Shown here in pieces: positions 1 through 8,120 of a stretch of 64,000 nucleotides of DNA (position 1 is its first letter; each line of letters starts with the position of its first letter). The notes under the pieces were generated by a model. That model had not been told where the DNA came from. It did not search any database and saw nothing but the letters and a program-made list of their open reading frames with translations. Origin of the DNA: Roseivirga sp. (GTDB taxonomy: Bacteria; Bacteroidota; Bacteroidia; Cytophagales; Cyclobacteriaceae); contig JAJCYM010000025.1 in NCBI GenBank assembly GCA_029262895.1, positions 1 through 64,000 on the forward strand, given 5' to 3'. A program made the translations under genes and the position numbers.

Positions 1-135
1 GATTACCTGGACGCTCCAATAAGAAGAGTGAATAGCATGGACCTACCACTCCCCTATGCTCCAACTTTAATTGAAGCGATTCTCCCAAATGTAAAGAGAA
101 CTCTGGAAGCGGTTGATTCTGTGATGTATCGCTAG
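1..135 (+). CDS. pdhB: pyruvate dehydrogenase E1 component, beta subunit (C-terminal fragment)
   Basis: An open frame runs from the first base of the window to a TAG at 133-135, giving the last 44 residues of a protein whose start lies outside. The fragment begins DYLDAPIRRV and continues through PLPYAPTLIEAILPNV, which matches the C-terminal end of E1-beta/transketolase-C subunits of pyruvate or branched-chain 2-oxoacid dehydrogenases (typical form YLDAPVxRV...PMPYAxxLE). E1-beta pairs with E1-alpha for thiamine-diphosphate-dependent oxidative decarboxylation feeding the lipoyl E2. Which 2-oxoacid is used cannot be told from this tail; the pyruvate assignment is the most likely one. Confidence 0.8.
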   Translation, partial: DYLDAPIRRVNSMDLPLPYAPTLIEAILPNVKRTLEAVDSVMYR

Positions 136-211
136 TCACGAATTAATAATCTGCAAGCTCTATTTGTACATTCCCAATTCCATATCTGCGAGGTTAACTT
201 AATTTAGCAGG

Positions 212-712
212 ATGGGTAAGTTAATTGGCATTGGTGGAGTAAGTCGGGCCGGAAAAACCAGCCTTGCCGATTTCTTTGCGGCCCAACTCCACAATAGTTT
301 GGTTCTTCATCAGGATGAATACATTCTGCCCGAAATACAAATTCCAAAAATCAAAGACCGCATTGACTGGGAGCATCCGGATTCCATAGATTGGCAAAAA
401 TGGAAAACGGCAATCTTAGCGAATCAACCCAATTACGATTTCATAATACTTGACGGGCTTTTTGCCTTCCATGATGGTGAACTAGAACAAGACATGGATT
501 GGAAAATATATCTTTCGATAGACAAAGACAGGTTTGTTCAAAACAAAAAGGACGACCAACGTTGGGGAGAAGAACCGGAATGGTTTATACAACATATTTG
601 GGATAGCCACCTCAAGTACGGACAACCTCGCCACTCCAGAGGGCTGACCAGGATTCACAACATCACCAATTCTGATTGTCAGAAGGCCCTCACAAAAATT
701 CAAAGCTTATAG
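212..712 (+). CDS. nicotinamide riboside kinase-like P-loop kinase
   Basis: 166-residue soluble protein with a Walker A loop at residues 9-16 (GVSRAGKT), a HQDEY substrate-loop segment at 33-37, the DWEHPDSIDW segment near 52-61 and a LDGLFAF strand at 80-86. This order, including the Asp-rich 'QD' after strand 2 and the DG strand before the lid, is that of nicotinamide riboside kinase (NRK1-type) and the uridine kinase superfamily. The likely reaction is ATP-dependent phosphorylation of a nucleoside such as nicotinamide riboside, for NAD salvage. The ATG at 212 places the P-loop at the usual distance from the N-terminus. It stands alone, downstream of the E1-beta gene. The family is secure; the substrate is inferred from resemblance. 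Confidence 0.72.
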   Translation: MGKLIGIGGVSRAGKTSLADFFAAQLHNSLVLHQDEYILPEIQIPKIKDRIDWEHPDSIDWQKWKTAILANQPNYDFIILDGLFAFHDGELEQDMDWKIYLSIDKDRFVQNKKDDQRWGEEPEWFIQHIWDSHLKYGQPRHSRGLTRIHNITNSDCQKALTKIQSL

Positions 713-771
713 CCACAAGGATTGTCAGATTAAACAAAAAACACTAGCTTAACGAAACAATTAGTTCTCAA

Positions 772-1506
772 GTGAAAAAAGCCGCACTACTCATTTTGGT
801 CACCCTGCCTGCCCTTTTGCTCTCATGTATTGAGAACAAGCCTTTGGAGGAACCAGTAGGATCTCCAGAACCAGTTGTCGAAAAGCAGGCGCCTAAAACC
901 ATCATTTCCGTTAGTATTCCTGATTTCACCTTCAGCCTATCAGACCTTACAATCAATAAGCATTTGGACAGCATGGATTTAAGGGCATTTACTCATTTTG
1001 GTGAGTTCTACACAGAGGATTTTACGATATACCGATTGGATAGAATTGATTTTTTGGCTGAGGCTTACTTCATCGATGATATTAACCTCTTCTTTATAGA
1101 TAGTGTGCTGGTCAAGATTCAGGCATTTTTGAGGGAGGATAGGTCAAACGAGTTTATGAGAAGCTACGGTAAAGCTTCAATTTCCATAAATGACTATCAC
1201 AACAAAAAATTACTAGAACAGGAAGACTTGTTAGTCAAAGTTGATGGTCGAACAAGGATCAATCAAAAGCTGGACAACTTCACACTTCGCTGGGATCGTG
1301 AAGAGCTGGATATCAGCTATCATGTCAACAAAAAGAACGATAGCACACAAGTAGAAAATAAGACAAGGTTGAAGAGCCTTGGTGAAGATAATTATCGTTA
1401 CAAGCTTAATTTTCAGGCGAAAGATTTCGACAATCAATTGGCCTGGATAAAATGGGAAGGCTACAAGCAAGCCAGAGGTCTCGAATACTCAGAAGATATC
1501 AATTAA
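772..1506 (+). CDS. hypothetical lipoprotein
   Basis: 244 residues starting at GTG 772. The N-terminus has two lysines, a hydrophobic stretch and a lipobox LLLSC, so the mature protein should begin at Cys19 and be anchored in the membrane. The following residues are Pro/Glu-rich linker (about 24-40). The rest is a mixed charged domain with no motif I recognise. The TAA overlaps the end of the convergent ankyrin gene by a few bases. GTG is chosen because the frame is closed shortly upstream and this codon gives a complete lipoprotein leader. Function unknown. Confidence 0.7.
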   Translation: MKKAALLILVTLPALLLSCIENKPLEEPVGSPEPVVEKQAPKTIISVSIPDFTFSLSDLTINKHLDSMDLRAFTHFGEFYTEDFTIYRLDRIDFLAEAYFIDDINLFFIDSVLVKIQAFLREDRSNEFMRSYGKASISINDYHNKKLLEQEDLLVKVDGRTRINQKLDNFTLRWDREELDISYHVNKKNDSTQVENKTRLKSLGEDNYRYKLNFQAKDFDNQLAWIKWEGYKQARGLEYSEDIN

Positions 1507-2299
1507 GGCTCTTAAGGTAGTCAACCACTTCCTGCTGATTGTTCCTTACGGCAAGGTCTAAGGCCGAATCGCCATTCTTATCCTGAACGGCCACGTCAGC
1601 ACCAGACAGGACCAGGAATTTTGTCAACTCCAAATAACCATCTTTTGCTGCAAACATGATTGCCGTTTGCCCCGCCCCTTCTATTTTATTTACATCAGCT
1701 CCAGCCAACAAAAGTGATGCAACGATGGTCTGTTGATTAAACATGGAGGCAATACAGATTAACGGGCGATTGTCAAACTCTTGGTCGGGGTCCAAACCAC
1801 TATCCAATAAAGCCTGCACAACATCCTGACTATCTTGAAAAATGGCGTAGACGATTGGTGGAATCCCCTCAACGCTCTCCCTATGGTAGGAAGTGCCTGC
1901 GACTATAAATGCTTCAACAATTTTGTCAGAATCATTGTCCAAAGCGCGGTAGAATTCATCAACAGTCAATGCATTCCCCAACTCCTTCCAACGGCTGAGC
2001 TCAAATGATTTTATATAGTTAATGACGTCCAAATGACCATTGGTTCTGGCAATGGTTAACGCTGTTAATTTGGAGTCATTGGCCGGGTTAATATTGCTCA
2101 AAAAAGTGGCACAGGTCTCAAAAACAGCAAGTTCACCAGTTTCCGAAGCAGTGAGTAATTTATCCGAATCACAGGCCTCTTTTCCTTTTGAACGACTTGT
2201 GTCACAGGCTTGACATAAGATCGCAATTAATATGTATAAACTTATTCTCGATACGTATACCTGAACCGAGTGGCCTGATTTTCGGGCTGCTGAACTCAT
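1499..2299 (-). CDS. ankyrin-repeat protein, probably exported
   Basis: 266 residues from the ATG at 2299. A hydrophobic segment (ISLYILIAILCQAC, about residues 17-30) could be a signal anchor or a weak lipoprotein leader ending in Cys. The C-terminal half has at least four ankyrin-type repeats, recognisable by PPIVYAIFQDSQDVVQALL, TAIMFAAKDGYLELTKFLV and SALDLAVRNNQQEVVDYL. Ankyrin repeats bind other proteins; the partner is unknown. The frame stays open to 2371, but that start would lie inside the divergent cytochrome gene, so 2299 is preferred. It ends convergently with the lipoprotein gene, overlapping it by 8 bases. Confidence 0.8.
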   Translation of the reverse strand: MSSAARKSGHSVQVYVSRISLYILIAILCQACDTSRSKGKEACDSDKLLTASETGELAVFETCATFLSNINPANDSKLTALTIARTNGHLDVINYIKSFELSRWKELGNALTVDEFYRALDNDSDKIVEAFIVAGTSYHRESVEGIPPIVYAIFQDSQDVVQALLDSGLDPDQEFDNRPLICIASMFNQQTIVASLLLAGADVNKIEGAGQTAIMFAAKDGYLELTKFLVLSGADVAVQDKNGDSALDLAVRNNQQEVVDYLKSLN

Positions 2300-2321
2300 A
2301 GAAACCAAATTATCAAAAGAA

Positions 2322-2723
2322 GTGAGAAAATTACAAATTATACTTTCCCTCGTATCGATAGCAGCCCTCATGAGTTTTACGGTTCTTCAGGATGATGCCT
2401 GGAAAGCTCCGCCAGAGGCAAAAGAGCTAAAAAATCCTAAACCAGGAGACAAGAAATCCATTAAAGCTGGAGCAAAAGTCTACAAGCAATTCTGTGTGGC
2501 CTGTCATGGTTCTTCGGGTAAAGGTGATGGCCCAGGTTCAAAAGCCCTGAATCCAAAGCCCGCAGACCATACTTCTGAAAGAGTACAAGCCCAAACAGAT
2601 GGTGAACTATTCTGGAAAATAACTAATGGCAAGGGAATGATGACGGCCTGGGGCCCAATGATCAAAGAGGATCAAAGATGGGATCTTGTGAACTACGTCA
2701 GAACACTCGCTGGCTCCAAATAA
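2322..2723 (+). CDS. small periplasmic cytochrome c
   Basis: 133 residues with a GTG start. A signal peptide (about residues 1-22) is followed by a class I cytochrome c fold. The haem site is CVACH at residues 58-62, followed by the GSSGKGDG loop typical of the family, and Met106, Met107 or Met113 are candidates for the distal ligand. It would carry single electrons in the periplasm. It is divergent from the ankyrin gene (22 bases between starts) and 31 bases upstream of the cytochrome P460 gene. It is therefore a natural electron acceptor for that enzyme, though this pairing is inferred from position only. Confidence 0.88.
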   Translation: MRKLQIILSLVSIAALMSFTVLQDDAWKAPPEAKELKNPKPGDKKSIKAGAKVYKQFCVACHGSSGKGDGPGSKALNPKPADHTSERVQAQTDGELFWKITNGKGMMTAWGPMIKEDQRWDLVNYVRTLAGSK

Positions 2724-2754
2724 CTCATAACACGCTGAATCAAAATTTGTTTAT

Positions 2755-3327
2755 ATGAAAAACTTACTCTCAACTCTAAAACAAAAAACTGCCATATTTT
2801 TATTGGCTATTGCAGGTATCGCATACCTCTCGGCTTTTACAATGTCGACCGCGAAAGACGATGACTCCGAAATCGCTAAAGAAGTCAGACTTGCTGACCC
2901 TTCAGATTGGGCCGATTACAAGGACTGGCACAAAATAACTAAAGAACCTAACACTGGTGACCCTACAGGTTTCCTAGATAAAAAGCATGGTGGAAACGGT
3001 GCCTTTAGGGATGTTTATGTGAATGCAGCTGGAAAAGACGCTTATCTGGCTAAGAAATTCCCCCTTCCCGAAGGAACGGTGATTGTAAAAGAAGCCTTCA
3101 AAAACAAAAAGGCATATGATGCCCAAAAGAAACCTGAACTCACCATTATGGTGAAACTTTCAGCATCCGAAGGCTCAGCCGACTCAGGTAACTGGCAGTG
3201 GGTAATGGGTGCTAGTGGCAAACAGACAGGAATAGGCATGGATACAAAATGGGGCAAATTCTGTGCAAGCTGTCATGCATTTGGAGCCGGTGCAGATTAT
3301 ACGTTTATGAGCACATTTGGCAACTAG
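2755..3327 (+). CDS. cytochrome P460 family protein
   Basis: 190 residues with an N-terminal signal peptide (hydrophobic core about 13-28). The single haem motif CASCH lies at residues 170-174, close to the C-terminus, as in cytochrome P460. The body contains the family's DW...DYKDWHKIT start, a GGNGAFRDVYVN strand and GTVIVKEAF. Characterised P460 enzymes oxidise hydroxylamine in the periplasm and carry a lysine-haem cross-link. Several Lys residues around 98-118 could supply it, but this cannot be decided by reading. Many Bacteroidota members of the family have no known substrate. It forms an apparent operon with the upstream cytochrome c. Confidence 0.85.
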   Translation: MKNLLSTLKQKTAIFLLAIAGIAYLSAFTMSTAKDDDSEIAKEVRLADPSDWADYKDWHKITKEPNTGDPTGFLDKKHGGNGAFRDVYVNAAGKDAYLAKKFPLPEGTVIVKEAFKNKKAYDAQKKPELTIMVKLSASEGSADSGNWQWVMGASGKQTGIGMDTKWGKFCASCHAFGAGADYTFMSTFGN

Positions 3328-3337
3328 TCCATACTTC

Positions 3338-4213
3338 TTGAAAAAATACTCAAAGCCAATCAAGCTAATCTTGGTTGGCTTTTTTGTTTTACCTCCACTC
3401 CTATTCAATGGTTGCAATTCCGACAGGCAAGTCTCAAGCAAACCAAAATACATTTATGCTGTCAATGTCGAGCTCAATGAAATTGTCAAGTATGATCTGA
3501 AAAAAGCAACCAAGACAATTTTGATTGATGATAGACTTGGGTTTCCATGGAGAATTGTGATTGATTCACAGAGTCAACGCATGTTTTGGTCCAATGTGGA
3601 CAAAAACCTGGTACAGTCGGCCAATATTGACGGCACAGATATTCGAAACTTGGGTGTTGTCAGCTATCCCCAAGGCATAGCATTGGACTCCAAACACAAT
3701 ACCCTATTTATTGCCGAATCCGGCACTCCACAGCTGCTCGGCATGCACACTGATGGATCCGCCCTTGATACATTAATGGATACTGGATTATCTGATCCCG
3801 ACAATCTAATTTTCGATATAAATACAAAACGCCTCTACTGGATTGACTTTGGGGAACATGCTATCTTGAGTAGTGACATTGATGGATTAGAGGTCACAGC
3901 GATTATAGCAGCCGAGAATCAAGATCCAGTGGCTATGGATATTGACTTCAACAATAAACACATTTATTGGGCCGATGGAGCGAGCCGAACCATCCAACGT
4001 TCAAACCTTGATGGATCAGGTAGTGTAGAAATTGTTTTCCAGATTCAGAAAGTGACAAGCCTCAAAGTCCAACCGGATGTCAACAGGATCTATTGGGTTG
4101 ATGTGCAAAAACAGAAAATATTCTCAGCGGATGGTAATGGAAAACAAATCAGCCAGTTGGTTCACGACCCTGATCTGGGCTTTCATTGTGATATCTTTTT
4201 AACCTCTCAATAA
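3338..4213 (+). CDS. YWTD/LDL-receptor-type beta-propeller lipoprotein
   Basis: 291 residues from TTG 3338; the frame is open from TTG 3317, which would overlap the P460 stop. The 3338 start gives a clean leader: Lys-Lys n-region, hydrophobic core and lipobox LFNGC at about residues 22-26. The rest is a string of YWTD-type repeats, each with a pattern like RLYWIDFGEHAILSSDIDG or HIYWADGASRTIQRSNLDG, which should close into a six-bladed propeller. No enzymatic residues are evident, so a binding or scaffolding role in the envelope is likely. An intrinsic terminator hairpin lies inside the leader codons (see that entry). Confidence 0.78.
   Translation: MKKYSKPIKLILVGFFVLPPLLFNGCNSDRQVSSKPKYIYAVNVELNEIVKYDLKKATKTILIDDRLGFPWRIVIDSQSQRMFWSNVDKNLVQSANIDGTDIRNLGVVSYPQGIALDSKHNTLFIAESGTPQLLGMHTDGSALDTLMDTGLSDPDNLIFDINTKRLYWIDFGEHAILSSDIDGLEVTAIIAAENQDPVAMDIDFNNKHIYWADGASRTIQRSNLDGSGSVEIVFQIQKVTSLKVQPDVNRIYWVDVQKQKIFSADGNGKQISQLVHDPDLGFHCDIFLTSQ
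3354..3390 (+). terminator. intrinsic terminator overlapping a signal-peptide coding region
   Basis: Left arm 3354-3364 (AGCCAATCAAG), loop 3365-3369 and right arm 3370-3380 (CTTGGTTGGCT) form an 11-bp stem with one G-U pair. It is followed by TTTTTGTTTT. It lies 27 bases after the P460 stop and reads as a normal terminator for the cytochrome pair. However, it also falls within codons 6-18 of the next lipoprotein gene. Confidence 0.75.
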
Positions 4214-4265
4214 GTTTTCTTGGCCTTCCCCGTAAAAGCTAGGTTCCACAGGAAATAGGCGGATC

Positions 4266-5600
4266 TTAGTTCTTGCCCATAGGATTGAGTGCAGACATGG
4301 CTCTTTTTCCACCACCCATTTTGTTCATGGTCTTCATCATCTTACGCATATCAGAAAATTGCTTCATCAAGTTATTCACCTGCTGAATAGATGTTCCGCT
4401 ACCCGCTGCCAATCTTTTTCTTCGACTACCATTGATTAGATCAGGATTCTCGCGTTCGAGTTTGGTCATAGACCGAATAATAGCCTCAACAGGCTTAAAA
4501 GAATCATCATCGATATCCAGACCTTTCATAGCCTTGCCCATTCCCGGAATCATACCCATCAAATCTTTAATGTTACCCATTTTCTTAATCTGCTGTAGTT
4601 GGGAAAGGAAATCCTCAAAGTCGAATTTGTTTTGACGTATCTTCTTATTCAGTTCTCTGGCTTCGTCCTCATCAAAGGTTTGTTGAGCCTTTTCAACCAG
4701 AGAAATGACATCACCCATTCCAAGGATTCGGCTTGCCATACGATCAGGGTGGAAGACATCAATGGCTTCCATCTTTTCACCAGTAGAAATAAATTTAATG
4801 GGCTTTTCAACAACAGTTCGAATAGACAAGGCAGCTCCACCTCTAGAATCACCATCCAGTTTTGTGAGTACAACGCCATCAAAATTGAGCCTTTCATTAA
4901 AGGTCTTGGCCGTGTTAACAGCATCCTGACCAGTCATGGAATCTACAACAAACAAAGTCTCGGAAGGTTTGAGCGCATCCTTCAAACCTTCAATTTCCTG
5001 CATCATTTGCTCATCAACCGCTAAACGACCGGCAGTATCAACAATGACAATCTTCTTACCTATTGACTTGGCATGCTTGATGGCATTCTTGGCAATTTCA
5101 ATGGCATTCTTGTTTTCAGGTTCGGCATAAACCTCTACGTCTACTTGCTCTCCCAAAACCTTCAGCTGATCAATGGCTGCAGGACGATAAATATCACAGG
5201 CAGTCAATAGCACCTGCCTACCCTGGCTCTTCAGCATATTGGCCAGTTTACCCGAAAAAGTGGTTTTACCTGAGCCCTGAAGTCCGGAAATCAAGATCAC
5301 AGCCGGGTCACCAACAATATTGATATCGGCCTTCTCCTCTCCCATCATCACCGTAAGCTCCTCGCTCACAATCTTGGTCAGTAATTGACCGGGGGAAACG
5401 GAGATCAAAACGTCACGCCCTAGTGCCTCTGTCCTGATTTTATCGGTAACCTCTTTGGCTACCTTGTAGTTTACATCGGCATCAATCAGCGCCTTTCTGA
5501 TCTCCTTTACGGTAGAAGCAACATTGATTTCTGTAATTGTACCTTGCCCTTTTAAAGTCTTAAAGGCCCTGTCTAACTTTCCACTTAAATTCTCGAACAT
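4266..5600 (-). CDS. ffh: signal recognition particle protein Ffh (SRP54 GTPase)
   Basis: 444 residues, usual length. The N-domain four-helix bundle (1-95) is followed by the G-domain with P-loop GLQGSGKTT at 106-114, DTAGR at 188-192 and a TKLDGDSRGG segment near 247. The C-terminal M-domain (about 300-444) is methionine-rich (GMIPGMGKAMKG, MKTMNKMGGG) and binds 4.5S RNA and signal sequences. Ffh delivers nascent membrane proteins to FtsY at the Sec translocon. It is monocistronic on this strand, convergent with the propeller lipoprotein. A candidate promoter element lies 21 bases upstream of the ATG. Confidence 0.98.
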   Translation of the reverse strand: MFENLSGKLDRAFKTLKGQGTITEINVASTVKEIRKALIDADVNYKVAKEVTDKIRTEALGRDVLISVSPGQLLTKIVSEELTVMMGEEKADINIVGDPAVILISGLQGSGKTTFSGKLANMLKSQGRQVLLTACDIYRPAAIDQLKVLGEQVDVEVYAEPENKNAIEIAKNAIKHAKSIGKKIVIVDTAGRLAVDEQMMQEIEGLKDALKPSETLFVVDSMTGQDAVNTAKTFNERLNFDGVVLTKLDGDSRGGAALSIRTVVEKPIKFISTGEKMEAIDVFHPDRMASRILGMGDVISLVEKAQQTFDEDEARELNKKIRQNKFDFEDFLSQLQQIKKMGNIKDLMGMIPGMGKAMKGLDIDDDSFKPVEAIIRSMTKLERENPDLINGSRRKRLAAGSGTSIQQVNNLMKQFSDMRKMMKTMNKMGGGKRAMSALNPMGKN

Positions 5601-5620
5601 ATCTTGCCAATATTAGGATG

Positions 5621-5628
5621 CAAAAATA
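5621..5628 (-). promoter_or_regulatory. candidate -7 promoter element of ffh
   Basis: On the minus strand this reads TATTTTTG, a full match to the Bacteroidota -7 consensus TAnnTTTG, and it ends 20 bases before the ffh ATG. No convincing TTTG was seen 19-21 bases further upstream, so only half the promoter is supported. Confidence 0.5.
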
Positions 5629-5747
5629 GCAAAAATCCGGTCAATGAAAGACCATTCAGGTAGCCTTATTGCGTTAAAAACCGGTTTCTTTCTTTCTAAA
5701 TACAAAGGTTATGGAGATATTGGAAATTCTTTTAAGCTGAGCCCCAC

Positions 5748-8120
5748 ATGAAGAAAATCAACTTCCAGAAAGACGTATTACCACATTTGGTGGCTATTGC
5801 CATTTTTCTCATTCTCACCGCTATCTTTTTTAAGCCCGAATTCTTCGACAACAAGACACTAAGTCAGGGTGACATCTTGCAATGGGGGGCGAGTGCTACC
5901 GAAATTATTGACTACAGGAACACTACAGGGGAAGAAGGCCTTTGGACCAATTCCGTATTTGGAGGGATGCCGGCTTATATGATCAATATGCGGTGGGGCA
6001 ACCAACTTATCGAAATGGCGCATAGGGTTTTCAGTCTTGGTCTTTCACACCCTTCAAAAATCCTGTTCACAGCCATGCTGAGTTTTTATATCATGCTGCT
6101 GTGTTTTAAGGTGCGTCCCTACATAGCCATAATTGGAGCCATCGCCTTTGGTTGCTCTTCTTATAACCTAATAGGCTTTACTGCGGGGCACAATGCCAGA
6201 ATTTCGGCCCTATCGCTTATCCCTTTGGTAATTGGGGGTATACATCTATGCTTTACCAGCAATAAATGGCTCGGGGCCAGTTTGACAGCATTAGCTCTGG
6301 CTATGCACTTAAGGGTCAATCACCTTCAAATCACGTATTACCTAATCTTCATTGTTGGTATTTACGGTCTGGTGCAACTGATCTCTGCTTATCGCGAGGG
6401 CAGCTTAAAAATATTCTTTCAACGTCTGGGTTTGCTGGTAACTGCTGCCCTACTGGCCGTTGGCACCTACTTTGGTGAAATCTATGCTACTTATGAGTAC
6501 GGCCAATATTCGAATAGAGGAAAGTCAGAATTGAGGCAGCAAAACGATCCTGAAAAAAACCAAGACGGACTTCCCCAAACCTATGCCTTCCAATATAGCA
6601 ATGGTATCTGGGACCCAATGACACTTTTTATTCCAAACGTTCTAGGAGGTAATACGTCATACTGGGGCTCTGAAACACCGACAACCTACTATGCTGGAGC
6701 CATCATGGTTTTTCTGTTTGCCGTAGGGATCGCTTTTCTGGAACGGAAGTATGTCATTTGGCTGGTCGCGGTGGCAATACTGGGTATACTCTTAAGTTAT
6801 GGAAGAAACTTTGCAAGCCTCAACTATTTCCTCTTTGATTATTTTCCAGGCTATAACAAATTTCGATCCGTCACCTTCATAATTTTTCTACCCATTTTTG
6901 CCATTACCCTGCTCGGATCACTTGGCTTGGAAAAGCTACTATCTACAAAACTCGATAAGGCTAAACGAAAAAAACTGTGGATCGCACTTGGTGCCACAGC
7001 CGGAGTAGCGTTGCTCCTTGCAATTTTTTCAGGAATATTCAGCTATAGAGGAGCGTTTGATGATCCACAATGGCAAGACTCAGTAAGGGATGCCGTAGTA
7101 GGTGATCGTCAATCATTATTAAGGGCTGATGCGTTCAGGTCATTTTTGTTTATCGCGCTCTTTGTTGCTATTTATTACCTGCAGAGCATTGAGAAACTCT
7201 CTAAGACCTTGGCCTACAGTCTCTTTATTCTTTTGGTCGGACTGGATATGGGGATTGTCGGCAAGCGATTTTTGAATGCCGATAGATTTCAAAGGGGCGT
7301 TACCCAGCAGTATGTTTCAAAATTACCAGGGGATCAGTTCATTGAACAAAACGAGTTTTTGGGTGACCGGGTGCTCGACCTAGGCCCAAGGATCTTCTAT
7401 GACGCAAGAGCTTCGGCTCATCACCATTCCATCAACGGGTATCACGGAGCGAGAATCAGGAGAGTCCAGGAGTTGCTAGACGCAAGACTAATAAACGAGC
7501 GAGAACAAATGAGACTTGCAGTACAAAATGGGGACTACAGCATCAGAGGCTTTGAAATGGTCAATATGCTCAATGGTCGCTTTATAATAGCTAATCCGAG
7601 TGACGCCCGAGGCATCCTGACTAACAACAATGTAAATGGGTCAGCCTGGTTTGTGAGTCAGGTAAGCCAAGTGAATTCCCCGGACGAAGAACTGGCACAA
7701 ATCCAGCAAGTCAATACTAAAACCACGGCCGTGATTGACCAATCCAAATTCAACATTGCTGGCAGTGGTTATGGTGTCGGTGACATCAGGCTCACGGACT
7801 ATCATCCGGGTTACTGGAAATATGAATCGAATAACTCAACTAATGGCCTGGCCGTCTTCTCCGAAATCCACTATCCTAAAGGTTTTGAAGTAACCATAGA
7901 TGGGCAACCAGTCGAAATGCTTAGAGCCAACTACATTCTCAGAGCTCTGGAGGTACCTCAAGGACAGCACGTGATTGAGTTTAAGTTTGTGCCATGGATA
8001 TATAAAACCGGCAATGTCATAATGAGTATTTGTTCTGTGCTTACACTACTGCTTTTATTTGGAGCAGTTTATATCAGTTTGAAGGATTTTCCATCCCCAA
8101 CTCCTGGTGATTCCAAATGA
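5748..8120 (+). CDS. YfhO family membrane protein
   Basis: 790 residues with about 12 transmembrane segments, beginning just after residue 10 and continuing to about residue 490. A large extracytoplasmic domain follows, and a final membrane helix lies near the C-terminus (about 750-775). A glycosyltransferase-C-like topology, an early acidic segment and the SxxNxxGFTAGH region near 138-147 fit the YfhO family, which is linked in Firmicutes to glycosylation of teichoic acids. In Bacteroidota it is a common gene next to glycan genes, with a presumed lipid-linked sugar donor. The next gene, a glycosyltransferase, starts 4 bases before its stop (ATGA overlap), which supports a joint role. Confidence 0.85.
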   Translation: MKKINFQKDVLPHLVAIAIFLILTAIFFKPEFFDNKTLSQGDILQWGASATEIIDYRNTTGEEGLWTNSVFGGMPAYMINMRWGNQLIEMAHRVFSLGLSHPSKILFTAMLSFYIMLLCFKVRPYIAIIGAIAFGCSSYNLIGFTAGHNARISALSLIPLVIGGIHLCFTSNKWLGASLTALALAMHLRVNHLQITYYLIFIVGIYGLVQLISAYREGSLKIFFQRLGLLVTAALLAVGTYFGEIYATYEYGQYSNRGKSELRQQNDPEKNQDGLPQTYAFQYSNGIWDPMTLFIPNVLGGNTSYWGSETPTTYYAGAIMVFLFAVGIAFLERKYVIWLVAVAILGILLSYGRNFASLNYFLFDYFPGYNKFRSVTFIIFLPIFAITLLGSLGLEKLLSTKLDKAKRKKLWIALGATAGVALLLAIFSGIFSYRGAFDDPQWQDSVRDAVVGDRQSLLRADAFRSFLFIALFVAIYYLQSIEKLSKTLAYSLFILLVGLDMGIVGKRFLNADRFQRGVTQQYVSKLPGDQFIEQNEFLGDRVLDLGPRIFYDARASAHHHSINGYHGARIRRVQELLDARLINEREQMRLAVQNGDYSIRGFEMVNMLNGRFIIANPSDARGILTNNNVNGSAWFVSQVSQVNSPDEELAQIQQVNTKTTAVIDQSKFNIAGSGYGVGDIRLTDYHPGYWKYESNNSTNGLAVFSEIHYPKGFEVTIDGQPVEMLRANYILRALEVPQGQHVIEFKFVPWIYKTGNVIMSICSVLTLLLLFGAVYISLKDFPSPTPGDSK

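Noticed and set aside
772-2723. Fusion or operon of the lipoprotein, ankyrin and cytochrome genes
   Set aside because: The ankyrin gene runs on the opposite strand between the other two, so they cannot share one transcript.
4214-4265. 4.5S/SRP RNA next to ffh
   Set aside because: The gap is too short and the conserved SRP RNA apical loop is not present.
4599-5024. 141-codon frame opposite ffh
   Set aside because: It lies in a highly conserved GTPase gene on the other strand and shows no family features.
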